A stretch of DNA of 49,729 nucleotides from Rhizophagus sp. LPA8_4_AMF (lineage: Eukaryota; Glomeromycota; Glomeromycetes; Glomerales; Glomeraceae), in assembly GCA_021464525.1 (NCBI GenBank), contig JADRCO010000138.1:1-49729 (forward strand), read 5' to 3'. Both the position numbers and the translations under genes were made by a program. This document shows, in pieces, positions 1-12,300 of the stretch. The notes below the pieces were generated by a model that ran no database searches, had not been told where the DNA came from, and saw nothing but the letters and a program-made list of their open reading frames with translations. Positions within the stretch are counted from its first letter, which is position 1, and every line of letters begins with the position of its first letter.

Positions 1-1325
1 TTTTTTTTTTTTTTTTAATTATTATTTTTTTTTTTTTTTTTATAATGTAATAAAAAATATAAGTTATACCGGTTTATTAAATTTTTTTTTTTTTTACATT
101 TCCTTTCGAAAGATATATTCTTTATATTTCCTAATTGGAAAGTGACTAACTGATTATGTACGATAATGTAAAAATCCTTTCTAATACTTTCCGGGGTAGG
201 AATCCTTGGAATATTTTACTTTTTGCCGCCTTTGATCCATAAATGTAATAATATCAAAGTTTCATCTGTAGGACAAGCATTTTCAGCCAATGTATATATA
301 TATGATAATGTAAGGAGGTTAGTTTCATATTGTTCTTTTAAAGTTTAGTGAGAGGGCTGGAAAAATTCAAAAATTAATTATAACAGTTAGAGATAATAAA
401 TTTTATTTTCTATAAGACCATATATATTATTATTGAATATAAATAGACGGTTAAAGAATCGACATGCATGTAATGTAAATTTATGTCGTGAGAGTCATTA
501 TAATAATAATAATGAAATTTAAAATGGATAATTATTTTTTTTCTTTCAATCATTTGAAAAAATAAGAATAAAGAAATAATGCAATCGTCAAGATAACCAG
601 AAGAAATATAATCCTAATCCTATATTGGATTAAATTCTATTTATAACGTAATAACTCAATATGACGAATTCTCTTTATTCTTATAAAATGATGATCTAGA
701 AAAAAAATTCATTTTTTTGACATGAGGAATTCCTGATTATTGAATACTAAATTATTCAATTATGAAATTCAATCAATTTAACTAAACGAGTTAAAAAATT
801 GGATGAAACAAACAACGAGGTTTCTATGTAACATGCGTATTTTCTGCATTTTGCTGTGGAATTATTATTATATGATCAAAATTTTTAAATAATTAAAATT
901 TCTCTATTGAAATCAGCCTTTTATAAAAAAAAAGGGGATCACTAATTACCTAAATCCAAAATAATATTACAAATTAATTATTATTTGGGATATATTTATA
1001 TTAATATGTACTTAGATCACATGCACAAAACTATTTGAGTTGCATTTGACTGTATCCCCTAATCCCCTTTTTTGTGAAATGTTGCTTATCCATTTCTTGA
1101 GTATGCGGGATTAGACGTAAGCTAACAACTAACAAACAGAAGATTATGAGATCATAAGATGTTTTAAGGTATCAAGGATCTGCATTATCTGCGTTATTAC
1201 ATTATCTGCTATTTACTTATTAAAAATCTTTATCTCATCCTTAACCGACTTTTTTTACTATTTTAGTTGAAATATTTACTATATCATATAAATTAATTTT
1301 GGTAATTTTTTTGCTTTCATAAAAA
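1..1325. other. AT-rich upstream region, no gene seen
   Basis: Poly-T runs at the left edge are followed by AT-rich sequence with frequent stops in all frames. I see no coding region, RNA gene or clear repeat. The part next to 1326 should hold the promoter of the carnitine acetyltransferase gene, but I cannot name a motif there. Confidence 0.6.
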
Positions 1326-3745
1326 ATGGTTGAAAATTCTGATTCAAATAAAAGTCATAACAAGAAAACTTTTAAACATCAAGATAATCTTCCAAAGTTA
1401 CCAGTACCTCCTTTGGAAGATACTATTAAAAGATATCTTTCTGCAGTTAAACCTCTTCAGGTAAAATATTTATTTTATTTGTTTCTTATATTATTGGTTT
1501 TGGTGATTTGACGTTTAAAATATATATATGTATTTTTTTTTATGTATACCAATTGTATTGTTTTTATATAGAGAGAAAAAGATCACGTACAAACAATCGC
1601 AGCAGCTCAAGAATTTCTTGAAAAGGAAGGTCCTCAACTTCAAGAAAAGTTAATAGAATATGCTAAAGATAAGCCTAGTTATATTGAAGAATTTTGGGAT
1701 GATTCTTATCTTAGTTATTCCGATCCGGTTGTTTTAAATCTGAATCCATTCTTTGTTTTGGAAGACGATCCCACTCCCGCGAGAAATAATCAAGTTATTC
1801 GTGCTGCTTCTTTAATTCTTTCTTCCTTAAAATTTATTCATGCCTTAAGAGCAGAAATTCTTGAACCTGATTATTTTAGGGGTACTCCTCTTTGTATGTC
1901 CCAATTTAATCGATTATTTGGAACTGCTCGTTTACCTACTGGAAAAGGTTGTACGATGAGTACTTCTCATGAGTCTAGACATATAGTTGTTCTATGTCGT
2001 GGACAATTTTATTGGTTTGATGTATTGAAGGAAAATAATGAAGTTGGAATTAATGAAAGAGAGCTTATAAACAATCTTAAAGCTATTAAAGAGGATGCTT
2101 CTGATTTACCAGTTGTAGATATTGCCAAAAATGCTGTTGGTGTTCTTTCTACTGAAAATCGTAGAATTTGGGCTGAGCTTAGAGATATATTAGAACAATC
2201 TTCAGAAAATAATAAGGATGCCTTGAAAGTACTTGATTCTGCTTTATTTGTAGTTTGTTTGGATGAAGTTTCTCCAGAATCTAGTGATGAACTTGCAACA
2301 AACATGCTTTGCGGTACATATGATATACAACAAGGTGTACAATGTGGTACTTGTTCCAATCGTTGGTATGACAAATTGCAGATTATTGTCTGTGAAAATG
2401 GTTCAGCCGGTGTAAATTTTGAACATACTGGTAAATTTGTATGATAAAATATGTTTTAATTTATATTTTATTTATTAAAGAAAGTTAACATTCTTTTATC
2501 CATCCCCCCCCCCTTAAAGGTGTCGATGGTCATACTGTCTTACGTTTTGTTTCGGATATTTATACTGATACTATTTTACGATTTGCACATAAAATTAATA
2601 GTCATGCAACACCTATATTCAATTCACAACCAACTTCTAATCGTCATCACACAAATGGTATAACTTTAGATACAAATCCAAAGAAACTTGAATGGAATTT
2701 TAAACCTGAAATTCATATTGGTATTAGATTTGCAGAAACAAGGTTAAGTGATCTTATATTACAGAATGAAGTTAAAGTTCTCGAGTTTGATAAGTATGGA
2801 AAAAGTTTTATCACATACTATAATTTTAGTCCGGATGCTTTTGTTCAGGTAAAAATTTTAAAAATTTTTAAAATATAATTTATATCATTTTTATCATATC
2901 TTTTTTATTTTATTTATAGATGGCTTTTCAAGCTGCTTATTATGGTCTTTATGGTTCAATTGAAAGTACTTATGAACCGGCAATGACCAAGGCATTCCTT
3001 CGTGGTCGAACTGAAGCAATTCGTTCTGTTACCACAGAATCCGTTGATTTTGTAAAACTTTGGTGGACTGATGCACCTGGTTCAGAAAAACTTAAAGCTT
3101 TACGTGCAGCTGTTCAAGCTCATGTACACTTGACAAAAATGTGTGCAAAAGGTTTAGGGCAAGATAGGCATTTATATGCTTTGCAATGTTTATGGCAAAG
3201 AGAGGTTGACAACTCTAATAACGAAGAAAAGTTACCAGCGATATTTAAAGATTCAGGTTGGCATACTTTAAGTAGCACATTAATAAGCACAAGTAATTGT
3301 GGTAATCCTGCTTTAAGGTTATTTGGGTTTGGACCCGTAGTTTCGGAGGGTTTTGGTATAGGTTATATCATAAAAGACGAAGGAATTGCGGTAAGTTATC
3401 ATTATGATTCAACCTTTTTAAATTTATTTTTTTATTTATTTTATAATTTTTTTAAAATAATTTTATTTTGTTTTACAGTTTTGTGCCTCATCTAAACATA
3501 GACAGACGCGTCGTTTCCTCCAAACTCTTGAGAATTACTTTAATGATATTCGCTTATTACTTCAGTCAGAAAAACGTGTTCCTGGTACAACACGTAATTC
3601 ATCTGAAGAAGAGAACTTTAGCATGCTTTCAGGATATGGTTATTTTGACGCTGGTGGTATTGATTCATTATTTGAGCATCGTTTTGAAGAAAAGAGAGGA
3701 ATGAAAAAAGTTGGTAGAGCATTGAAACCTGTGGATTATTGTTAA
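1326..3745 (+). CDS. Carnitine O-acetyltransferase (choline/carnitine acyltransferase family)
   Basis: Exons 1326-1460, 1572-2430, 2520-2848, 2920-3390 and 3479-3745 join in frame to 686 aa; every intron is GT..AG. The enzyme reversibly moves acetyl groups between CoA and carnitine, letting acetyl units cross mitochondrial and peroxisomal membranes. The family signature [10 protein letters not shown] lies near residue 25, close to the N-terminus. The stretch [13 protein letters not shown] is followed by the family's catalytic His, here H330 in [15 protein letters not shown] and [10 protein letters not shown] follow, and the STS carnitine/CoA-binding motif is at 564-566. Length fits fungal acetyltransferases (about 600-690 aa). 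The start is the first ATG in frame before the signature. There is no obvious C-terminal SKL-type peroxisomal signal (it ends PVDYC) and no clear mitochondrial presequence, so location is open. Which yeast paralogue (CAT2, YAT1 or YAT2) it matches cannot be told by eye. Confidence 0.95.
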
Positions 3746-4593
3746 TTTTGCTATAATAACGAAATTATTTAATTAATAATTATTTAAAGTTCATTATCAC
3801 CAGTCTTAACCTAATCATAATTTTGACAGTATTATTTAAAGGCATGCTTGTAATTGGTTTCAGAAAGGTTTTAAATTTTGAAATTAGATTGTTATGAAGA
3901 AAAAAAGTATTTCAAACGTTAAAAAGTGCGGTAAGTTACCAAAAAGAATTGGGTAATTAATTATTTATATAGTTACTAGATTTATTTTCATATCAATAAT
4001 ACCAATACAATCATTGTCATCATATTCATTAATATCAAATAAAAGAAAAATTCAACATTTTCAAGTAATTTTGTTGACTAATATTTTTAAACGAATTGAC
4101 ATAAAAAAAAAAGATATTTAATTTATTGGATTCACTAAAAAATGATATCATAATTTTGGAAGTGGTAAGTCGCAGTTAAATTAGGAAAAAAATAAGTTTT
4201 TCTTTTTATATTAATTATATTAATTTTAATCATTGATTCAAAAATTGACAGCATTGCCATGTAAACTTATGAGAAGAGCCATGATCCATATGATATCACA
4301 CTATTAAAGAACAATTATAAGTGGGCTAAGTGGGCTAAGTAGACCGACTTTTGACACACGTGAATTTTCATCAGAATATTTTACATAATACACGGCATTG
4401 CATGTTCAAATGCTCGTGTCATAATTGCATATTCAAATGCTCATTTCATAATTACTGCACGATAACATTTACAAAACTTATTAATATTATAATATTAAAT
4501 TAAATAATATTTGTAAGATCACATAATTATGGTGCATAATGCATAATTTAACAAAATATAGAAGTAACTCCTAATAGATAACTACAAACTCGT
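3746..4593. other. Convergent intergenic spacer
   Basis: This spacer lies between the 3' ends of the carnitine acetyltransferase (+) and acetate kinase (-) genes. It is AT-rich with no open frame of note. It holds a doubled short word (GTGGGCTAA, twice, near 4321-4338) and a 27-bp tandem duplication listed separately. Confidence 0.6.
4400..4453. repeat. Two-copy 27-bp tandem repeat
   Basis: Positions 4400-4426 and 4427-4453 are adjacent 27-bp copies beginning GCATGTTCAAATGCTC and GCATATTCAAATGCTC, differing at a few positions. They lie in the shared 3' flank of two convergent genes. Confidence 0.8.
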
Positions 4594-5988
4594 TCAAATT
4601 TTCGAGATTAACTGATCAACCATTTCTTTTTCCTCATCAGTTTCGATTACCAACAATCTAAAATTTTCAGTTGACCCACTAGAAATATCCACAACATCTC
4701 TTCCGTTCTTAAACAATTCTTCAACACTTTTATTCTTCTCTTTATCAACATTCTTAAATCCCAAACATTTAATTTTCTCGGCAACAGCTTCACGTAATTC
4801 TTTATTATTTTCTCCAATTCCACCAGTAAAAATTAATGCACTCACATTACCCTCTAATGCTACAAAATAACTTCCAATATAATTTACAATACGATTAATA
4901 AAAATATCAAAAGTTAATTTTGCTCGTTCTTTATTAATAGAAGAATTGGAGTTTTCATTTCCATTTGTAGTATCTTGAATTTGCTTAACAATTTCACTAA
5001 AATTCGAAGTACCACAAAGACCTTTAAATCCTGAATTATGATTTAAAATAGATTCTGCTTCTGTTAAATGAAATTGTTTATCTACCGGATGATGAGATTC
5101 ATCACCCCTGCGTGCTTTTGATGAAAAATGAAATATCGCACATGGATCAACTGAACCAGATCGCGTGCCTCCCGGTAATCCTATTCATTTTATGTTATGT
5201 CAGTTAAAATTAACAACTAATAAAATCAAATTTAAAATTTATTGTAATTTACCTTCCAAAGGAGTTAAACCCATGGTAGTGTCAACGCTTTTACCACCTC
5301 TAATAGCACACATACTAGCTCCACTTCCCAGGTGTAAACAAATAAATTTTGAATTATCATCGTTCAAATCAATTCCCATATGTTTGGCAGCAACTTTAGA
5401 AACATAGGAATAACTTAACCCGTGAAAACCGTATTTTCTAATTCTTTTCTGTTTAGCTTCATCGTAAGGTAAAGCATAAGTATAAATATGAGATTTTATG
5501 GATTGATGAAATAAAGTATCAAAAAATACATAATTTATTGAATTTGATAATTCTTTTAAGCAAGATTTTAATATTAATACACTAGAATGATTATGTAATG
5601 GAGCCAATTCTGAAAATGAATCAAGTTTAGAAAGTTCTTGTGAAGGTGATGGATCAGATTTTAAAATTAATGGTTGAGATTCTGTTATACCATGAACAAC
5701 TCTATGAACAATATATTTTATTTGTTCTTTTGAATTTATTAAAGTTTCAAGTAAATAAGATAAAATATGAGAAAATGCTTTTTCATGTGTTTGAATATTT
5801 AATGATTTTGAAATTTTTGTATCAGATGAAACAATTTTTGCGGTAAATTGTGAAGTTGGAGAAGTTATTTCAGTTATTGATCCTTTTGATACTAAATTTA
5901 TCTCATCTTCTGATTTATCAAAAAGGAATAATTTATATTTTAAACTTGAACTTCCCGCATTGATCGCTAATATGTTTATCTTCTTCAT
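4594..5988 (-). CDS. ackA: Acetate kinase
   Basis: Exon 1 is 5988-5253, the intron 5252-5181 (GT..AG) and exon 2 5180-4594, giving 440 aa. The enzyme interconverts acetate + ATP and acetyl phosphate + ADP. The N-terminal signature NAGSSSLKYKLF comes first, then HRVVHG, FDTLFHQS, RKYGFHGLSYSYV, LHLGSGASM, DTTMGLTPLEG joined across the intron to LPGGTRSGSVDP, and FTGGIGEN near the C-terminus. These cover the nucleotide, acetate and catalytic Arg/Asp/His motifs of the ASKHA family. Length is slightly above bacterial enzymes (about 400 aa). Acetate kinase occurs patchily in fungi, where its usual partner is phosphoketolase; no phosphotransacetylase or phosphoketolase is in the window. The spliceosomal intron shows it is a settled eukaryotic gene rather than bacterial contamination. 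Confidence 0.95.
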
Positions 5989-6850
5989 TTGAAATTTCTT
6001 TTCTTTTTTTTAAAAAAACAAACCGGAACAAAAAAAAAAAAAAGGATTTTTAAAAGGATATTTTAATAAAATTCATTTTTTTTATAAATAAATAAAATAT
6101 TTTTTTTTTCTCATATTGACATCAATATTACGACAAATTTTTTAAGCAGTTAATTAATTATTTTTTAATTATTATATAACCCAAAATTTTTGATCAGCCA
6201 AAAAAAGGTAAATCGGATTTACAGCCGTTTTCAAAATGGTTGAGGCAGATTGAATATGAATACCAATATTCGTCCGGTTTTCATCCATTTTTTTGTCCGG
6301 TATTTATCCGGTATTCGTCCGGTATTCGGTTTTCTTTTTTTTTTATTCAAACATAACAGCATCAACCAACCAAAATGGTTTATCCAAATAAACTAAATTA
6401 TATATTTAATTTATCAAGATTTTTTATTGTCATTATTTTCCGATGTGTTGCTACTAAAATCAAAATCTCTTTTAGCAATCCTTACCCATAAACGAAGTTG
6501 AAAAGATTGAATCATTTTACTATTTGAAGAGATTATCATAAAAATTTGGCTGTGTCGGATAGGAACTAAATTAAGCACACAATAAAATTCATTATAAAAT
6601 GCAATTTTGAAAAATAAATGTGTAACAAACAGTTCGCAAATGATCTATTCCGTATAAAAGAAATGTTCATACATTACATGTGATTTTACTACCCCTTATA
6701 ATAATTTATACATTATGATAGAATTTATTAATTAATTTCTTTTTTTATTATTATTTATTTAGCATATAATCAAGCATTTAATAATTAGATCATTCACTAA
6801 TCAATAAGTTAGTATGTTGCTAGGTAAACGAACAGTTTGCTTAACTTCAC
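5989..6850. other. Intergenic region upstream of acetate kinase
   Basis: This region lies between the 5' end of acetate kinase and the 3' end of the HMG-box gene, both on the minus strand. It is AT-rich apart from a short cluster of TCCGGT words (6270-6330, separate entry). No gene is seen. Confidence 0.6.
6270..6330. repeat. Short TCCGGT-word cluster
   Basis: The words GTCCGGTTTTCATCC, GTCCGGTATT, ATCCGGTATTC and GTCCGGTATTC lie within about 60 bp, roughly 280-340 bp upstream of the acetate kinase ATG. They could be a degenerate tandem repeat or a cluster of factor-binding sites; the sequence alone does not decide. Confidence 0.6.
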
Positions 6851-8712
6851 TTATAGAATTAGATGATGCGACGACTGCTGATACATTTCAATATGTTGAA
6901 ATTCTTGAAGTGGAATTTCTGATTGTTGAGGTGCGTGTTCCTGAAATTGCTGCTCATATTGTGGAACCTGTGAATACATCATTGATTCAGAATATTCCTG
7001 TTGTGTTTGTTGTACAATTTGATCCTGATATTGAGTTCCGTCTTGTAACCATGAATCATCGTTATCATTATCCGTCATGACTTTATTATCGGAAGGTTCA
7101 AATGGTTGACAAAGCAGCATATTGTTTGCATGAGGTCTTTCTTGTTTTTGAATAATAGGATTTTCTTGAACGTTTGATTCTAATTCTTGATTAACCGCAG
7201 ATGGATCAAATGGTTGGCAAAGAAGTAGATCTTGTTTGCCAACCTGATTTTGTTCTCGTTCTTGATGTGTAGGAATAAAATCTTGAATATAGTATGAATT
7301 ATGCGCATCTTGATTAACTATGCCCACTTGTATAGGAATCATCGTAGATGGAAGTGTATCCATAAATAAATGAGTTCCATTCATATCTGTATTGGTTGAA
7401 CGATATCCATATGCTTGTGAATTATCAGCCATGTCTAAAAAATCCTCCATAGAATCTCGTTGGTCATATAAGTCGTAAGTTGTGTTGTTTGCTGGAAGTT
7501 GATATAACCCATTGACCGTATTGTTACTTGTGATGATTTCGGGCAAGTTATTTACTCCATTATTGGAGGCTAGTTGCAGGTCTAAATTACCTTGCGAAAC
7601 TAGCTGTATATTATCTTGAGCTGATGTTTCTTCCGTGGAAGAATTTATGTCTGCACTTTCATTTGCCTGCACCGTATTTTGCTCACGATTATATTGTATA
7701 CGCTCTATACCAATTGACTTTAAAATAATAAAAAGCTTTAGTATCAATTATTTTAGTTTTTTTTTTTCTTTTTATTTAAAAAATTTGATACTTACTGCTT
7801 GATATGCTTTCATGTCTTCTTGCCACTGCACGAAAGCTTGTGTTACAAGATCATGATACGACTGTGAAATCAAGAAATAATACATAAAGATTAATTAAAC
7901 ATTAAAGTGTAGTTTATCTTTTGAGTGAAATAGTAATAAATCAGTTATTACCTTCTTTTCAGCTTCGGATAATTTTCTCCACGCTTCGCCAAGCATTATT
8001 GTTATTTCTTTTGGACCCATCCCAGGATTCTGTTGCTTCAATTCTGCCCTATTAAGGACAATAAATATACGAAAAAAAAATCAAAACAATCAGTGTATTA
8101 CTAGCTAAAAATAGAATAATGTCGATAATAGGGACCATTATTATATTTGGAAATTAAGATCTACCTTTTCATTGAAGAAAACCGCAAATACGCATTAATA
8201 GGTCTTTTTGGTGCGTTCGGATCTTTAGCTTTTCTTGCTCGTTTTGATTTGCTTTCACTTTCGTGATTATTTGCCTCAATTTGTAAATTATCATTATTTT
8301 TGTTACTTTTACTCTTTCGTTTCCTTGTAGCTTTACTAGCAGAAGCGGGTAACGCACCATCTGGTGTAGATGCAGCCGTCGATCCTTCCGGCGTTGACAT
8401 TGCTACATTTGGCTTTGTTTCATGTGAATTTGATGTCTTTCCTGTACTAGCTTCCTCAACAACAGTTGCTTTTGCTGCGACAGTTTTTTTATTCGTCCTC
8501 TTTTTACGTGGCGTAGCTGCTTTTTTTATCTGTCCATCAGATACTTTTTGATTCTTTCGACTTTTTTGTGTGGATACACTAACCGTCGTTGGTGCTGTAT
8601 CATTTGGTGGCGTGGGAGGTGAATTATTTTTATTATTATTGCTAGAAGACGAAGACGTATTTGTCACTGCAGAAGCAACCTGTGTTTTAATTACTGGTTT
8701 GAAACGACCCAT
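6851..8712 (-). CDS. HMG-box DNA-binding protein with Gln-rich C-terminus
   Basis: Exons 8712-8165, 8048-7952, 7861-7796 and 7717-6851 join to 525 aa. Residues 1-163 are low-complexity, Ser/Thr/Asn-rich and Lys/Arg-rich (PRKKRTNKK, TRKRKSKSNK, SKRARKAKD), likely nuclear targeting. A single HMG box spans about 164-235: DPNAPKRPINAYLRFSS, then MGPKEITIMLGEAWRKLS and SYHDLVTQAFVQWQEDM. All three introns fall in or just after the box. The rest (about 238-525) is Gln/Asn/Asp-rich without recognised domains, as in activation or prion-like tails, and holds a doubled motif LLCQPF(D/E)PS. The box resembles the HMGB/Nhp6 type more than the MATA_HMG sex-locus type, so I do not call it a mating regulator. 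Targets are unknown. It is transcribed divergently from LYS2. Confidence 0.9.
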
Positions 8713-9364
8713 GTTTTCTTTTTATTATTTATAAATAAAATTTTGTAAAAAAAAAAAAAGGTTTATTGGGAACAAGTTATAAATAGGAAGCTTATTTAAA
8801 GCCGCATGATTATATACTATTTAATCAACCCATCATCAAATTAAAAAGTTTTTTTTTATTTCCGCAAACTACGCAAACTATTATGATCTTTTTTTTTTTT
8901 GATTCGAGATTTCGAGTTTACGTATAGTTTAAAAAAAATTTTTAAAACTCAATTTCTTCTATTCAATCATCATGTGATTCGAAAACTAATATTACGTAAT
9001 TAAATGTATATTGTATTATTTGTGTACAAGTATAAACTACTTTTTTTTATTGCGATTTGATTTAAGACCTAATTAATACTACCGATTGCCGATTGGTTAA
9101 AAACTAGCATGATTTTCATTAAATTCGGTTCAGCCCCAAAGATATGTCATATTGACTAAATTGATATCTGATAATCTAATTAATTATCATATCAAATATG
9201 TATAATATCTTGATGTTCTTGATGTACACAATGTAACTAGTATGGTATCTCCATAATAACGCGGAAACTTTAGTATGGCGATGGATCAATCATCAATATA
9301 TAAAGATGAGGCTTTTCTTTATCATTTTAATGTTTTTTTCTCGAACTCCTCTTAATTGTTAGAA
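8713..9364. promoter_or_regulatory. Shared divergent upstream region of HMG-box gene and LYS2
   Basis: These 652 bp separate the ATG codons of two divergent genes, so both promoters must lie here. A TATA-like word TATATAAA is at 9297-9304, about 60 bp before the LYS2 ATG. I found no exact Gcn4 site (TGACTCA) or Lys14-type site by eye; a near word TGACTAA is present around 9155. Confidence 0.55.
9297..9304 (+). promoter_or_regulatory. TATA-like box of LYS2
   Basis: TATATAAA lies 61 bp before the start codon, in a plausible position for a short 5' leader. Confidence 0.45.
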
Positions 9365-12300
9365 ATGAGTACAGAAGAACAAGAACAAGAACGATTAGAA
9401 CGTTGGAAACAGCGTTTACAAAATTTAAACGAACTTCAATTACCTACTGATTATCCTAGACTTTCGCCAGCAAAGGTTGTTGAGGCAGTTAAGAAAATAA
9501 CTTTAACTGAAGCAACATCTATAGCAATTTTACAACTTTCGAGACCATCCCTATCTCTAATAGATGTGGCGAACGGAACAAATAATGGGAACACGTCTCC
9601 ATTCATAATTCTATTGGCTGCATTCTCTATATTATTATACCGATATACCGGTGTAGAGGATATCGCTGTAGGATCTTCTTCAGGTTCAAGAAATCCTCTC
9701 GTTTTAAGAATACCCATTAGTCCTACAGATACTTTTGAACAAGTGGTTCAAAAGGTTCATCAAGTAAGTCAAATTAATGATTATTTTTATATTTATTGAA
9801 CAATATCAAATAACATTCTGATCATTTAAGGTTGAAAGAGAAGCCACTGCTGATGAAATCCCATTCCAATCATTATTATCTTCAATATCTCGCTCACCAT
9901 TGTTTCGTGTTCGTTTTTTTGATCAAACTGATATTCCAGACAAACCACTACTACAAGCGACATCATCTACAACAGATCTTACTGTTTTAATTACTTCACA
10001 TTCTTCATTGCGCCAGGCACTTTTTTCGATAGAAATCACAATATCTTATAATCAAGTTTTATTTTCTGAAAAACGTATTTCCCATATATTTTCTCAATTA
10101 ATTACTATTCTTGATAGTGTAGTTGGAAATAACCAATTAACTGTAGCTCAGATTCCTATCCTTTCTGAAAAATGTCGTGTAATTCTTCCTGATCCACGTG
10201 CGGATTTAAAATGGGATGAATTTCAAGGTGCCATTACGGATATTTTTGCTAGTAATGCAAAAAAATTTCCCGATAAGCCTTGTGTGATAGAATCTCGCGT
10301 TGGTAGTGATGAGAATCATATATTTACATATCGTCATATCTATGAAGCTTCTAACCTTGTTGCACGCTATTTAATTCAAAACGGGATTGAAAGGGAAGAT
10401 GTAGTTATGATATATGCGTATCGTGGCGTAGATTTAGTGGTTGCAATAATGGGTGTTCTCAGAGCCGGTGCTACATTCAGCGTAATTGGTTAGTAAAAAC
10501 AAAAGTAAAAAAGAAATTTCTTAATGTTTAATGATTGATTCTTCTTTAATTTTGTTAGATCCAGCTTATCCACCAGATCGCCAAAATATATATTTATCAG
10601 TTGCTGTACCACGTGGGATCATTCTGCTTAAACGTACAGGAACTTTACATCCATCTGTTCGCACATATATTCAAGAGAATCTTAAAATCAAATGTGAAAT
10701 TCCTGCATTAGAAATTGCAGATAATGGATTTTTAAGGGGTGGTGATGTTGTTGGTTGTGATGTATTCGATTCAATTCGAAATGCAGATGATGTTAATGTA
10801 GTCATTGGACCAGATAGTATTGGAACTTTAAGCTTTACGAGCGGAAGTACTGGAATTCCAAAAGGTAAAAGGAAAAATGTTTACAGTAATTATTATCATA
10901 TGTTAACTTTATTTGTCCTTTTTCATAGGTGTTAGAGGACGCCATTTTTCACTCACACATTATTATCCATGGATGTCGAAAGAATTTGGTCTTTCCGACA
11001 AAGATAAATTTACAATGTTGAGTGGAATCGCTCACGATCCAGTTCAGCGTGATAGTAAGTTTTGAATATTTTATTTAAGGATAGTATCCACAATTATAAT
11101 TTAATTCCGATCGGCCGTTCGATAGTGAATTTTTGAAAATGAAGTGATATGGTAATTATGAAATCATAAAACAATTGTAGTTGTGGGTACTATCCTTAGT
11201 TTCTTGTAAATTTGATTTCAGCTATTAAATTGAAGGTCTGATCATTATCTTATTATTTTAGTCTTTACTCCATTGTTTCTTGGAGCTGAATTACATATTC
11301 CAACCAGTGAAGATATTGGTATTCCCGGAAGATTGGCTACTTGGATGGCTGAACATGAAGTTACAATAACTCATTTAACTCCAGGTAAAATAATTAATTT
11401 TTGTTTATATATTAATTTATTTGAGCTATTCTAATTATTGTTATTGTTGAATGGTAGCTATGGGTCAATTGTTAGCTGCAAATGCTGATACACCAATACC
11501 TTCTCTTCGAAATGCTTTCTTTGTTGGTGATGTTTTAACAAGGCGTGATTGTAACCGTCTTCAACATCTAGCACGCAACACCAATATTATTAATATGTAC
11601 GGAACAACAGAGACACAACGATCTGTTTCTTATTTTACTATTCCATCACATTCATCTTTTCCTTCATTTTTATCATCTCAGAAGGATGTTATACCAGCTG
11701 GAAAGGGCATGCAAAATGTTCAGTTGCTTGTTGTTAATAGACAAAAAAAAGATATCTTATGTGGTGTCGGTGAGATCGGTGAAATTTATGTTAGAGCGGG
11801 TGGGTTAGCCGAAGGTTATTTAAAACTAGATGATGTAACAAAGGAAAAATTTCTCAATAATTGGTTTTGCGATATCCAAAACTCAAATGAAAATAAGGGA
11901 AATGAAAAATGGGGTGAATTTTGGAAAGGCAAGAGAGATAGATTATATAAGACTGGTGATTTAGGAAGATATATGACAGACGGAAACGGTACGAGTAATT
12001 TTTAACTATTTTATATATAATTTTAGATGATTATGTTTAATTATTTTTCTTTTTTTAGTTGAATGTAGTGGAAGAGCTGATGATCAGATTAAAATTCGAG
12101 GATTTAGGATTGAACTTAGTGAAATTGATACATATCTTTCACAACATCCAAATGTAAGAGAAAATGTTACTTTGGTTCGTAGAGATAAATATGAAGAACA
12201 AACTCTTGTAAGTTATTTTGTGCCTATGAAAGGAGACGATCTAGCAGAGCTGGTGAGTTCTACTGAAGACGAAGAAGAAGAAGAAACGCCTTACAATTAT

